Source of the DNA: Symbiodinium sp. CCMP2592
Taxonomy: Eukaryota > Sar > Dinophyceae > Suessiales > Symbiodiniaceae
Length of the DNA stretch: 64,000 bases
Assembly: GCA_905221615.1 (NCBI GenBank)
Contig: CAJNDT010005001.1
Coordinates: forward strand, 845,001-909,000
Direction: 5' to 3'
This document shows positions 32,555-43,129 of the stretch, one piece after another. Position 1 is the first letter of the stretch; the number at the start of each line of letters is the position of its first letter. The position numbers and the translations under genes are program-made. A model generated the notes under the pieces. That model worked only from the letters and a program-made list of their open reading frames with translations. It did no database searches and was not told where the DNA came from.

Positions 32555-32664
32555 ACTTGTCGGGTATCATGGGGAAATAAAGGTTAACCTTTTTGGTTAC
32601 AAAGGGATTATATAGGGACTATACTACCCAAAAATGGTTAAAGGTTACCTACTCGACTACTAGG
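32555..32664. mobile_element. MITE, family J, subfamily 2
   Basis: AAAGGTTAACCTTTTTGGTT and matching AAAAATGGTTAAAGGTTACC; subfamily shared with 59110. Confidence 0.75.
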
Positions 32665-32881
32665 GCACAGAACCCGAGACCCTAGACCCTCAACCCGGAG
32701 TCACCCTAAACCCTAAACCCTTTTTGCACAGGCTTGTGCGAATCCCGCCTGATGTGTCGCGCCTGTTCTCCAAATCCTAAACCCTAAACCGCCCAGAATC
32801 ACAGCCTGAAGGACGGACTCTTGGGCGATGCGGAGAAAGCCTTGGGTTCAGAACTGGGGCCTAGCGGCCCTAGCGATTCCC

Positions 32882-32973
32882 TTCACCCGGAATAACCTAC
32901 CTGTTTAGGGTTCCTTATTATGACTTCCTTCTACAAGTCCTTCAAAAGGTAGGTCCTTCAGGGCTAAGGTATG
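32882..32973. mobile_element. Diverged MITE, family I
   Basis: AACCTACCTGTTTAGGGTTCC with mirrored AAAAGGTAGGTCC half. Confidence 0.65.
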
Positions 32974-33576
32974 GTATTCCTCTCAGGGTTCTATAATACA
33001 ACAATAGTGCACCATACCCAAGAGGCTCTTCTAATTCAAACCATCGAGGTTTCGGTCTTCTATGTTACGCCTAACCCGACTGCACTTGGAAGCACAGAAC
33101 TTATTTTTCCCAAGCTGGCTGGGGTTTGGCTCTACATGGAGGTTTTACAAGGGCCTTTCTTGCAACAGCGCCCAGTCTTGCCAACATCATGCTCTTTCTA
33201 AAGCAGAGAGAGCCGGGTCAGATCTGTCTGGTACATCTTCATGATCTAAAGCCCTCATAGCTCCATACACTTGACGAATCGTTTATTTCGGCCCCTGTCG
33301 GAAATGGGGCTCTGATGTCGTACGGTTTGGGGATTTGTGTCTGAATGACCATGTCGGAATGGAATGCCAAAAGCCCTAAACCCCAAACATCCCCAAACCC
33401 TAAGCCCACTAATATCATGCCCCACATCTACTTCTCGGGTTGGCTGTTAGAGTAACTGTTAGAGGTTCTGGGGGTGGCTGCAACACAAACTGCTCTTGAA
33501 ATGCACAGCCACCGCATGTATCTCTAGACATAACAAGGCTAATCATGTACAAAAACAATTACAGCTCATAATAAAC

Positions 33577-33690
33577 ATATATATATATATATATACATAT
33601 TTATTTGTCTATACTTATACACACACACATAAACATAAAACTGTGCATATATATATATATATATGTGAGTGTGTGTGTAGGTATGTATGT
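33577..33690. repeat. AT/AC microsatellites
   Basis: Two (AT)n runs and a CACACA run. Confidence 0.85.
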
Positions 33691-33699
33691 GCGCATAGA

Positions 33700-34630
33700 G
33701 AATACTAATACCGTACACACAGGTATGGACACATACAGAGGAAGATGTGAGGCGGTCGGGTCCTTCAAGACGCGCAACGAATTTTATCCCCCGCCCTGCA
33801 CGAATGCATGAGACCCCGAAGCCGTGCTATAGCGGCCTAAATATTTACCAATACTAGTTGTGTGGGATTCCTTCTTATGATTATAGCATAATATCCCCAA
33901 GACCCTGTTCTCATAATTGTACTTAAAAGCCCAATATTAAACTCTAAACCCCGCATGATCCTCCTTTAAAGGCCCCTGCTTGGCTCCTCGGTTTCCCAGA
34001 CAGCCTCTAAGTGTGAGGCCCTCCCTTGAAATAAGGATCCCTCAACGGCTGTTTTAAAGGTGCTATGAGGTTCCACTCAGTTTGATTCTGTTTCCCGAGT
34101 GCGCCTGTAGGTAAGGACAGTGCCCGTTTTCTTACAACTCAGTCTAAACAAGTAGCAGTCTCAGCAAGGAACCCCCAAAAGAATGGCGCAGAAGCCCCAA
34201 ACACAGTAACAAAGAACCTTCCTTCTCAAGTAAACTCGCGAAGACAACCTTAATTAACCCCCACTACAAAGCCCTGAAACCCTAAACAAAACTCTAAAGC
34301 CCAAAAAAAACTACCACCCCAATGCTGAAACCCCCGCAACCACTCCCCGCAACCCTAAACCGTAAATTCCATTTTCACTTTACCTTAAACTTCTAACCGG
34401 CAAGGAACCCGCCCGCGCTTCAAAAGACTGGCGCGGAAGCTTGACAACGACCTGATAGCCTCTCAAAAAGGTTGGGTTTTCGGGCTTAGGGTGTAGGGGA
34501 CAATGGGTGGGTTTCGGGCTTAAGTGTGCACGGCTGCTGCTGTACAGCAGTAGCAGTAACAAGACACTGTTTAAATATTATTCCAGTAGGCCAAGACAGC
34601 TACTTACAATATCACTTCGGAGAAGTTTGC
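33700..34630. other. Unannotated intergenic or intronic DNA
   Basis: No element or exon recognised; a poor 60-residue minus frame at 34380-34562. Confidence 0.4.
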
Positions 34631-34636
34631 CTACTT

Positions 34637-34740
34637 GAGAGTTTCCGAAAATAGGGGACCCTGATATAGTACCCTGAGTAGTAGGATCCTTATTATAAGG
34701 ACTCCAAGACAAGGTACCCCTAATTTTCGGAAAGTCTCAC
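34637..34740. mobile_element. Palindromic MITE, family F
   Basis: Arms TGAGAGTTTCCGAAAATAGG and complement; CT on both flanks. Confidence 0.75.
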
Positions 34741-34982
34741 TGATGACTTATGTTATGACTTAGGTAAACGACACCCCCAGATCCTTGAAGTGCGCTGACG
34801 GGACTGGCAGAACAACTTTAAAAGTCGGTGTATGGGGCTGTAAAAGGTGAAACTTCTACAGCTGCTTCCGGGCTTCGGCCTCAACTACTAGAAACAGAGC
34901 TTGAGGGAACTGGGCACTGTGTACTGCAATCGTAGATGCAACATATCCTCTCGAAGCAGCATAAAGCATAACTAGGCGGGGC

Positions 34983-35073
34983 TTTTTTGGGAATTGAAAA
35001 CGGTAAGCAAACAAGATCCTCTTAAGACCAATAAGGGAAAGTATAAAATGTCCCAAAGCCCTACCTAGATAAC
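34983..35073. repeat. Dispersed repeat, family U
   Basis: AAGATCCTCTTAAGACCAAT and CCCAAAGCCCTACCTAGAT. Confidence 0.6.
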
Positions 35074-35180
35074 ATGATTCTAGTGGGGCTTGTAAGGAGC
35101 CCGGTAGTTCTACAACTGCAAGATTCAACAAAGAACGAAAGAAGCTTCGATAGAGTAGCACCACCTGCGACCGATCCTCA

Positions 35181-35277
35181 ACTACCTTGACCCCAAATAA
35201 CCTACCTTTTAAGGACTTGTATAAGGAAATCATAATAAGGAGCGCTAAAAAGGTAGGTTCTTTCGGGTCCAGGTAAA
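35181..35277. mobile_element. MITE, family I
   Basis: Opposite orientation: TACCTTGACCCCAAATAACC first, GGGTCCAGGTA last. Confidence 0.75.
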
Positions 35278-36132
35278 CCCTAAAATGTGGAACCCCAACC
35301 CTAAGCTTTGGAAGAACTATGCGTTGCAAAGCCTAAACACCAAATCCTGAATCCCGTGACGCGCAATCCCTGATGCCCTGACCTTTTATGCCGTCTAACC
35401 GTGTAAGCTTTAGAACATGTTAGCACCTTACTTTTAAGACAAGTTGAAACCGGGAAAGCCTGAATAAGAAACAAAAATTAGAACGGCAGATCAAAACCCA
35501 CACAAAATTCAGCCTGAGCAGTATTGGCATTCTTTCTGCACGAAAACTATTACTATTGTAACTAGTGCCTTTTCCTTACCTCCTACTGCAGCAGCACTGC
35601 CAGCCCTGAAGCACAAATAAGCGCCCAAAAAAACATCATCGAAGGAATTGGACTGAACTTCGGTGACTTCGACGGCGCTGCATCCCCTTATGAAAGGGAA
35701 CCTTTGGGGAGGCATGGAGGTGGTTCTCTACATTACGATCCTGTTTATTTGGTGGGGGGGGGTTCTGAAAGTTAAGGAACCAGGTAAGAGATTAAATGGG
35801 GCCCGAAAGTAGCCTTAGTGTTGGCACGCCCTCGATGTAACCAATATTGAAACCCGATATAAGAACCCACCCTGTCGGAGACCAACACTCCATTCTGCTT
35901 GAAGGGCAAGCAGAAACTTGTTTGGAGACCCTCTGAACAGAAACCATAATCCACACTAATTGCAAGGAAACCACCAAGAGCCTTATACCCTAGTTACCTT
36001 GGGCCCTACAAAACACAAGCCGAGATGCCGTAGCACGATGGCTGCATCTCAGTCGGCCCATACGTAGCCAAGGCAGAGAATGCGGCCAAAGCGATCTTGG
36101 ACATTGGCGAGCGGATGTTTAGGGAATTGAAA

Positions 36133-37221
36133 TTATGAGGCTTTGCTTTGGAGCTGCGGTTTGGTTGGGTGGCTTGAGGCTTGAGGCAGGGAATTCGCAA
36201 GATTCGCGACTTTCCCCGTCAGACGCAGACACGAGAAGCAGAATGTCCGAGAACTGGATTCTGTCTTTGGTGGTCTCAAAAGATGAACTAACTCAAAGTG
36301 CCCACGCTCAACTGCAAGGCTCAAAGGGGTGGTGCCAGAGTGATTCGCCTTGTCAGAGTCAGCTTTGGCCTCCAGTAAGAGGCGGGCAACCTCCAATTGC
36401 CCACGGAAAGCTGCCGCACACAAAGGAGTGTCACCATTGTCAACGGCCTTGTCCTTGTCAGCCTTGGCCTCCAGCAGTAGACGTGCGACCTCCAATTGCC
36501 CTTCATAAGCTGCAGCATACAGAGGGGTGATGGCACCGGTACCTGCAGCCCTGTTCTTGTCAGCCTCGGTGGCCAGCAAGATGCGTGCAACCTCCAAGTG
36601 CCCTTGTTGAGCCGCAATTTGTAGAGGTCCTGTGCCATCGTTCCTGGCCTTGTCCTGGTCGGCCTGGGACTCCAGCAAGAGGCGCGCAACCTCCAACTGC
36701 CCCTGCTGAGATGCGACGAAAAGAGGAGTGGTGCCATCTTGCTCGGCCTTGTTCTTGTCAGCGCCGGCCTCCTGCAAAAGCCGAACTGTCTCCACGTGGC
36801 CATGCGCCGATGCCACCCACAGCGGGGCCGGATGACCTAAATCCGGATCTTGTGGCCTTTGCAGAATATGCTCCACGTCAGATATTAGACCTTTGTACGC
36901 GACATGCTGGAGCTCTTTGATCTGCGCGTCAGTTGCTGAGCTGAAGTTCAGGAGCACGAGCTGAACTTCGCCAGGTCGTAGGGTGCTTTCGTCATCTAGA
37001 GCGGCACCATCCAGGAATACCAGCCTTTGTCTGAATCTCGGCAGCCCACACAAACTGGACAAGCGTTGCTTCAGAACTCGGACAGGAAAGCTTCCCGAGC
37101 CGAGCTCCACGAGAAATCTCGTCAAGTCAATCGTATCCAATACCTCGCCCGAGACTGATTGAATCCGCAACATCGTCGACCCAACATGGAAAGACTTTGG
37201 ATCTAAAGAGAAAGACTGCAT
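36133..37221 (-). CDS. Ubiquitin-like plus ankyrin-repeat protein
   Basis: An intronless 362-residue frame runs from ATG to TAA. Residues about 17-91 form a beta-grasp (ubiquitin-like) region: MLRIQSVSGEVL, then LKQRLSSLCGLPRFRQRLVF and a DGAALDDESTL turn, matching the layout of ubiquitin strands and helix. Ankyrin repeats follow at about 129-160, 162-194, 195-228, 229-262, 263-295 and a shorter 296-317, each with the TPL..A...G.LEVARLLL signature. The last 45 residues are polar and unstructured. No signal peptide, membrane segment or catalytic motif is seen, so it is probably a cytosolic or nuclear scaffold; the partner is unknown. An in-frame Met at residue 17 is an alternative start closer to the domain. 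The architecture is a large family in Symbiodiniaceae. The lack of introns, among neighbours that seem intron-rich, suggests a retrocopy, but I see no spliced-leader relic upstream. Confidence 0.9.
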   Translation of the reverse strand: MQSFSLDPKSFHVGSTMLRIQSVSGEVLDTIDLTRFLVELGSGSFPVRVLKQRLSSLCGLPRFRQRLVFLDGAALDDESTLRPGEVQLVLLNFSSATDAQIKELQHVAYKGLISDVEHILQRPQDPDLGHPAPLWVASAHGHVETVRLLQEAGADKNKAEQDGTTPLFVASQQGQLEVARLLLESQADQDKARNDGTGPLQIAAQQGHLEVARILLATEADKNRAAGTGAITPLYAAAYEGQLEVARLLLEAKADKDKAVDNGDTPLCAAAFRGQLEVARLLLEAKADSDKANHSGTTPLSLAVERGHFELVHLLRPPKTESSSRTFCFSCLRLTGKVANLANSLPQASSHPTKPQLQSKAS

Positions 37222-37469
37222 GGATTCGATGCTAGATATGTCCTCTCTTGCAATGAGATAGAAATATTACACGTTAGACTTTGAGGCATATGCGAACTTC
37301 AACCACCTCTGCAAAGCCAAGAGGCCTCTATAAAACTATGCTCATGCGAACTAGCCTCCTCTTGTGGAAAGCTTGATCGCTAGCATAACAGCCTGTCGAG
37401 CACTGCGTCAGGTACCAGACGATGTAAACCATGAAAGGTGCATAACATGCAGGAGAACACGAACTTGTA

Positions 37470-37580
37470 AACATATATATTTATGTATGTATATATATAT
37501 GTATATCATAATAATAATAAGAAGAAGAAGAAGAAGAAAAGATATGTATAGGTGTATATATATATATGTGATATATGTAT
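37470..37580. repeat. AT, AAT and AAG microsatellites
   Basis: ATATGTATA runs with an (AAT)n(AAG)n centre. Confidence 0.85.
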
Positions 37581-37689
37581 GTATAGACACACTTTATACT
37601 TAAAACCCTTTTCAGCATGGGCTTGGATTGTGTGCCAGCGAACACTCCTCAACAGCAGAGCCTTCTCGTTTGAAAGCCCCAACCATAAC

Positions 37690-37745
37690 CTGTCATGCAG
37701 AAGCTTGCGAGCATGAGTCCCAAGGTGTACTGCGCGACATCAAAC
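37690..37745 (-). CDS. Candidate TPR-like exon
   Basis: 56 nt between CTTCGTAG and donor ACAG|GTTATG encode FDVAQYTLGLMLASFCMTG. An E-family palindrome with a 2-bp CA duplication begins 16 bp upstream of the acceptor. Confidence 0.35.
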
Positions 37746-37762
37746 CTACGAAGCTGTATGCA

Positions 37763-37871
37763 CCCAGACCTTCCAAAATCCCTTAACTAAGGAATGTACC
37801 TTAATTCATATTTGGGATCCTATTATAATTTAAGGTATATTCCTTAATTAAGGGATTTTGGAAGGTCTGGG
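37763..37871. mobile_element. Palindromic MITE, family E
   Basis: Near-perfect arms; CA on both flanks. Confidence 0.85.
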
Positions 37872-37876
37872 CACCA

Positions 37877-38005
37877 CTGGGGGTCTCCGAAAATGGGGGG
37901 ACCCTGATATAGTTCCTTTAAAGAGTACCACAAAGGGTTTAGGGTTTAAGGGTCCATATGGGAGCTTCCGAAAATAGGGAACCCGAAATTTTCGGAATCT
38001 CCCAC
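37877..38005. mobile_element. Rearranged MITE, family F
   Basis: Left arm GGTCTCCGAAAATGGGGGGA, an inserted AAAGGGTTTAGGG stretch, then a second left arm and the right arm TTTTCGGAATCTCCCA. Confidence 0.6.
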
Positions 38006-38026
38006 TGGATTTTTTGACACTCACAC

Positions 38027-38079
38027 TCGGAGAAGCCTGGCAAGGTCTGCAGTTGTAGGTTCGATGGCTTCGTTAACTC
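38027..38079 (-). CDS. Candidate TPR-like exon
   Basis: 53 nt between AGTGAG and donor CGA|GTGTGAGT encode VNEAIEPTTADLARLLR, close to the NEAIE....ADLARLL form of TPR helices. The exon-donor junction belongs to a sequence that recurs several times in the window. An F-family palindrome follows 22 bp after the donor. Confidence 0.4.
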
Positions 38080-38127
38080 CTCACTGGGTTTAGGGCCGGT
38101 TCGGGTTTACGGTTAAGGGTTCAGGGT

Positions 38128-38225
38128 TTACCTGGACCCTAAAGAACCTAGCTTTTTAGGGTTCCCCATTCTGATTTCCTAATGTAAGTCCTTAAAGAGG
38201 TAGGTTATTTGGGGTCAAGGTAGGG
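38128..38225. mobile_element. MITE, family I
   Basis: Arms TACCTGGACCCTAAAGAACC and GGTTATTTGGGGTCAAGGTA. Confidence 0.75.
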
Positions 38226-38463
38226 TTTAGGGTCCTAGAGCCCGGCCCACATGGCAAACCCTGAAATCCAGAAGCCTCCAATCTTTCAGAGCCCCAAAAC
38301 TCATCGCAAACCCCTTAAGAATTTAAGAACCTTACATAAGCCCTATACTGCCCCGAACCCTGAACCCCAAGCCCCACTTTACAGGATAGGTTAGAGATCC
38401 GTCTACAAACTTGAAGACTCAATTCGTAACCCTCTAAGAGCCCTTTAAAACACCCGCGAAGTT

Positions 38464-38720
38464 TCAAACGACTGAAGCTCTACAGGGCTCAGGGCTTGTG
38501 GTTTTTGGCCTTTCGGCCTGACAAAAAACGGACCAGCTTCCAGCCGAAGCACAGCGCGGAATCCTTCGCTCACGGCCGGTGGTGGAGTCACAATCACTTG
38601 AGGAGCCTGAGATCAGAGGCGGCCTTTCTCCCCGCCTACCTAGCAAGGACGAAGCCCGCGGTGCAGGGGTAAAGGGTCTGTGGTTTGAAGAGTGCTTCGG
38701 AAAGAAACTTTGGAGGGTCT
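38464..38720 (-). CDS. Open frame from C palindrome edge
   Basis: From the outer edge of the C-family element (CCAAGCAG) a frame stays open for about 85 codons to TGA, including RASSLLGRRGERPPLISG. An overlapping frame (38534-38606) bounded by TCTCAG and GTCCGT reads APQVIVTPPPAVSEGFRAVL. Only one can be real; both are candidates. Confidence 0.25.
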
Positions 38721-38834
38721 GCTTGGAGGCCCTTTTGACTTAGTAAGTAGGGTTAGTAAGGTGGGTTATTGGGCTTATAATAGGGTTTCTGGGGGATACT
38801 AAGTAGACTTACTAAGTCAACAGGGCCTCCAAGT
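38721..38834. mobile_element. Palindromic MITE, family C
   Basis: Full arms; TG on both flanks. Confidence 0.8.
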
Positions 38835-39005
38835 GGAGGCGTTTGGTGGGTGAAATGGGGTTCATTGGATTGTCACAGGGAAGACTGGGGGTTCGGAAAG
38901 GGGTGTTTAGTTAGGAGCCGCTCCAGAGTTTTTGGCCGAGTTTATGGTTATTGGGTACCGGGACCATTAAGGACAAGAGATCAGATTTAGGGTTTACGCT
39001 CTCAC

Positions 39006-39071
39006 AACTCGGACAAGCCAGGCGAGGTTCTTAGGTGCGAAGTCGGTGTGAAATTGGAGACAGTTGGATTC
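39006..39071 (-). CDS. Candidate TPR-like exon
   Basis: 22 codons before the donor GTGAGAG: ESNCLQFHTDFAPKNLAWLV then RV. NLAWLV is typical of kinesin-light-chain-type TPR helices. Its 3' edge is the recurrent exon-donor sequence also seen at 48.5 and 46.9 kb. Confidence 0.3.
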
Positions 39072-39074
39072 TCA

Positions 39075-39135
39075 GATTTAGGGTTTAGGGTATACTTTCA
39101 GGGTTTAGGGTTTAGGGTTCAGGGTTTAGGGTTCA
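39075..39135. repeat. TTTAGGG patch
   Basis: GGGTTTAGGGTTTAGGG with variants. Confidence 0.8.
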
Positions 39136-39254
39136 AGGGCATATTCAGTCCTAAACCTCAAATGCTAAATCGATCTCAATCGTGTTCTCGTGTCCCGACT
39201 CCTAAACGCCTCAAGGAGCTGGGTCTTTAGGTTCTTAAGGGCTTGGGGTGTTCA

Positions 39255-39600
39255 TTAATAATATACGGCAATACAACTCGATATGCTGTACTACGCTTCA
39301 GCAAACTATAATATGCAGCTGAACATGAAAGTATACATTTCAATATATCATATTCTAACACGCAACATGATATAGTATAATGTAATATAGTTCAGTATTA
39401 AACTATTATGTTTTAACTTGTTTACATTTATACAGAGTACAGCATGTATATAACTCATAGTGGTATAATCCCAAAATGTAGTACAGCATGGTGTAATAAG
39501 AAAACAAGTTGAATATGAAATTTTAGGGTGTAGTAGAATTCGAAAAAATAGTACGATACCATTTTTTGGAACCCGTACGATACCATACCATGCCACATCA
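39255..39600. repeat. AT-rich degenerate tract
   Basis: Many ATATAGTATAAT-like words; much higher A+T than neighbours. Confidence 0.6.
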
Positions 39601-39689
39601 TCTAAAACAACATGGAAGAATGAAATGCTAGAGAACAGTTCTATGTATCTCGTTATGATGCTTCTTATGACTATCATTATCACCAATCA

Positions 39690-39775
39690 ACCACTCAATC
39701 TAGAAATCAGTCAACCAATCAATCAACCAACCAGCCGATCAATCAATCAAACCATCAACGAGTCAGTCGATGTTC
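39690..39775. repeat. AATC/AACC repeat
   Basis: Imperfect CAATCAACCAATCAAT. Confidence 0.8.
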
Positions 39776-39949
39776 AAGTTTGTAAGTATTACTATCATTA
39801 GTGTTCGTATGGTTCTTACGGTTTTTACAATTGATACTCTTATTACTTTGCTGCTGAAGCACCGCCGGCGGCTTTTGGCGTAGTGTGGTATCGGCATGCG
39901 CAAGCTCCTGCGGTGCGGGTTTCCGGCTTTCTGGCTCGGTGTTTAATGA

Positions 39950-40058
39950 CCCAGACCTTCCAAAATCCCTTAATTAAGGAATATACCTTAATTCATATTA
40001 GGGATCCTATTATAATTTAAGGTATATTCCTTAATTAAGGGATTTTGGAAGGTCTGGG
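39950..40058. mobile_element. Palindromic MITE, family E
   Basis: Near-perfect arms; GA on both flanks. Confidence 0.85.
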
Positions 40059-40335
40059 GAATTGGGGTGAGGGTTTTATGCTTTTGAGGGTTCCAGGGTG
40101 TAGGGATCAGGGCTGCCGGATTGGTCTTTGCTGTCTGGCAGAAAGATGAAGCCAAAAGCCCTGCGGACTCTGAAAGTCGCTTGCCCAAGGAAGGTTTCTG
40201 CAGGGCCGTTAGCCCTAACCCTAATCCTCCCCAAGCCCAGAAAAAAGCCGAAGCCCTTTTTCTGCACCTGGAGCTATGCCAGCTAGGCATGCCGATATAG
40301 AAACCCTTACAGGAACTCTTAAAGGAAATAGCTTC

Positions 40336-40460
40336 TACTTGGTGGATCATGGGACTTCGTAAGTAAGCTTATAAAGTACCTTAATTGGGGCTATAAGCAA
40401 CTGTACGTAGAGTTACCTTATTTATAACCTTACTTACTAAATCCCATGATCCTCCAAGTA
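40336..40460. mobile_element. Palindromic MITE, family A
   Basis: Full arms, TA on both flanks, inverted centre relative to other copies; a C-family element follows after 5 bp. Confidence 0.8.
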
Positions 40461-40465
40461 AGCCC

Positions 40466-40686
40466 TGCTTGGAGGCCCTTTTGACTTAGTAAGTAGGGTT
40501 AGTAAGGTGGGTTATGGGGATTATAATAGGGTTTCTAGGGGATACTAAGTAGACTTACCAAGTCAACAGGGCCTCCAAGTAAGAAACCCTAAACCTTATA
40601 GATCCCTTTAAGGAACCCCTATAGATCCCTTTTAGGACCCCTTTAAAGGAACCCCTACTTACTAAGTCAAAAGGGCCTCCAAGTGC
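40466..40686. mobile_element. Palindromic MITE, family C, extended
   Basis: Complete C element to 40581, then a GATCCCTTTAAGGAACCCC segment and a second right arm ending at 40685. TG flanks the outermost ends, so the extended form moved or grew as one unit. Confidence 0.75.
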
Positions 40687-40786
40687 TAACCCTGAGTCCC
40701 AATTGGTCCAACCCGGATTTCGCCGACGCCTCCTCGGAAGTCGTGCACAAAGAACAAACCTGGTGGCGCAAATCTTGAGGAAACCA

Positions 40787-40896
40787 CCCAGAGAGCCCAA
40801 TACCCCTTAATTAAGGAATATAGCCTAAATCATAATATGAAGCCCCTTATAATTTAAGCCATATTCCTTAATTAAGGGGTATTGGGCTCTCTGGGC
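40787..40896. mobile_element. Palindromic MITE, family D
   Basis: Near-perfect arms CCCAGAGAGCCCAATACCCC; CA on both flanks. Confidence 0.85.
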
Positions 40897-41009
40897 AGGG
40901 TGTAGTTTCTGGCCGGGTTTAGTCGTACCAGGTACCAGTAATAGTAGGAGTGGCTCCAGGCGGCAGCGGTAGGAGTAGCAGTAGGCGTAGGAGTAAGAGT
41001 AATGTGGGA

Positions 41010-41100
41010 ACCTGATTCAGAAACCCTGGTCCTATAACCCCAAAAAAGGATCCATATAAGGAACCCTAATGAAGACTCAAGGTTTCTTGATCAGGTTCCT
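41010..41100. mobile_element. Palindromic element, family V
   Basis: Single copy: GGAACCTGATTCAGAAACC and GGTTTCTTGATCAGGTTCC arms. Confidence 0.6.
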
Positions 41101-41237
41101 GCATTAAGCCTTCTGCCCTGAACCCTAAAGCCTAAACGGAGTAAGCCTTCTGCCGGGATGCTGAATAAACATCTGCGTCAGCCGGGCCGGTCGTCTCACT
41201 CGCAGTTGCATCGCGCGGATCCTTCCTTGGTTTAGGC

Positions 41238-41500
41238 TTGGCGTTTAGGGCTTTAGGATTTTAAGGTTTTCGGGTTTAGGGTGTAAGGCTTTAGGGTTTA
41301 AGGCTTAGGGTTTAGGGCTTTTCTTTTTTAAGACGTCCCTTTTCCGTAGGGTTTTAGGGTCTCGGGTTTAAGGCTTAGGGTTTAGGCTTGGATGTACTTT
41401 GCGAGAAAGGGCTCTAGAATTGTTGTGTAGCACTTTAGAAGAGAGCCTCGGGATGAGGATTCCTTTCGGCTGATATCGGTTTAGGGTTTAGGGTTTAGGG
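41238..41500. repeat. Degenerate TTTAGGG tract
   Basis: Many TTTAGGG, TTAAGGC and TTTAGGC variants over 260 bp. Confidence 0.75.
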
Positions 41501-41805
41501 GACGAGGCTGTTACAGAGGTTGTGATTTAGAACTTTAGGATTCGAGGGGCAGCAGAGCCCTACTGGCCGTGGTACTTCTGAGAGAGGCTGAGAGCAACGC
41601 TTGAAGCACCCTACATCCTAAACCCGAAGAAGCCTTAAACCCGCAAACCCCCCAAAAAATGCCTAAACGCTAAGAATCTGTGGACTGTAAGAAACCCTAA
41701 ACTCAACAATTTCTCAAGACAATGGTACCATTCCTGGCAAAGCCGGACTCCCAATCACCACCCCGATCCAAGCCAGAGTGCTGAAACTCCACAATCTAGC
41801 TTCTG

Positions 41806-41880
41806 TGTGTGTTAGTTAGTTATTTAGTCAGTCAGTGCGTGTGTGCGTCTCTGTGTGTGTGTGTGTGTTCATTCTCTCAG

Positions 41881-41932
<52 letters not shown>

Positions 41933-41945
41933 CCTCTCTCTATAT
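41806..41945. repeat. GT then CT microsatellite
   Basis: (GT)n at 41854-41868 and (CT)n at 41884-41940. Confidence 0.9.
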
Positions 41946-42511
41946 CTAGCCAACTTTACATTACCCTTGCACCCACACCAGGAAAGCTCCAAAACCCTTA
42001 ACCTTAAAAACCCTAAACCCTCACAAAACCCAACCCTTGACCAGCTTCACGTTCCAAACCTCAGATGGCAAGCCGCGGAGGTGTCTCCGGTAGGTCGGGG
42101 AAGGGTGACCTCCCGGTAAGTAGGGTTCGGGGATCAAGAAGTTCAGGGTTTAGGGTTTTGATTTGCATCTGACCTTGTGCCTTGTGCAATAGCCTGAACA
42201 TTGACTTACATACTGCAAACAGTTATAATATCATAGTCGAAGTGCACGACCACTTGGCACTGTTCCTGCTAGTTCTGTTCGCTCCAGGTAGTGGCAAGTC
42301 GTCATCAGCCTCCTCGTCAACTGTAAGCCACAACTCCCCTAACCGGCCCTAGCCCTCAATCCTTCCTGAAATTTCAGAAGCCCTTTAGCTTCAGAGATGT
42401 GCCTGATTCGAAGGAAATACTACAGGCAGTATGCGCAGCCACAGAGGCGCGAAGTTTGGGGTCTAAGCTCTACAAGAAAACCCGCAAGTCGTGTGCGCCT
42501 TGGGGTCGGGT

Positions 42512-42626
42512 AATGTAGGGGCCTTAATAACTAACCAGACAAGGGCTTTGGAGCATACTATACTATAATAACCATAATAGAAAGAAGCCCTAGGAATAAC
42601 ATTGGTAATTATCTAGGCCCCTGTAG
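42512..42626. mobile_element. MITE, family G
   Basis: Arms TGTAGGGGCCTTAATAA and AATTATCTAGGCCCCTGTA. Confidence 0.7.
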
Positions 42627-43001
42627 TAGACCTCGCTCGGAAGGGTTTGTCGAGGGCACGCAGGGGTTGAAGGTGTGGGGCCTGGGTCCACTGCCTTTTG
42701 GAACCATGTAAAAAGCATGACAATGGCAGAAGCCCATCAAGAAGCTTAAGGCCCACTCTTGCATGGCTAAATTCTGTAGCTCGAGATTCGAATCAATGCT
42801 GCAATGCCATGGTACCTTCCATTGAATGACCTACACCTCGAGCCCCAGTACAGTTGAAAGCATGTGTTCCGTCAGGCTGCAATCAGTCAGCAACCTCACC
42901 ACCTTATGTCACAGCCCTCAGGCCCAAAATCACATTGATGCAGAGTTGTTAGACTATACTAGCCTCCCCATGATTGCAACAGCTAAAGATGCCCTCACCA
43001 A

Positions 43002-43120
43002 TACAGTAGAAGCCAGAAAGTTGGAAACCCAATAGCCTCAATCCTTAAGACTAATGTATAGGGAATCCCAGCACTATTTGGCCTTAACCCGGTTCCCAAC
43101 TTTATGGGGCTTACTGTATC
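43002..43120. mobile_element. Diverged MITE, family L
   Basis: GCCAGAAAGTTGGAAAC and CCCAACTTTATGGGGCTTAC ends. Confidence 0.65.
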
Positions 43121-43129
43121 CCTAATTTG

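Noticed and set aside
34380..34562. 60-residue minus frame
   Set aside because: Composition not coding-like and no splice sites; likely chance.
34856..35329. 157-residue minus frame
   Set aside because: It runs straight through a family I element and a family U repeat, so the translation is repeat-derived.
36321..36920. 160- and 111-residue frames overlapping the ankyrin gene
   Set aside because: Shadow frames of the ankyrin coding sequence; repeat periodicity explains their length.
36133..37400. Relic dinoflagellate spliced leader upstream of the ankyrin gene
   Set aside because: No stretch resembling the 22-nt leader was found in the 80 bp before the start codon.
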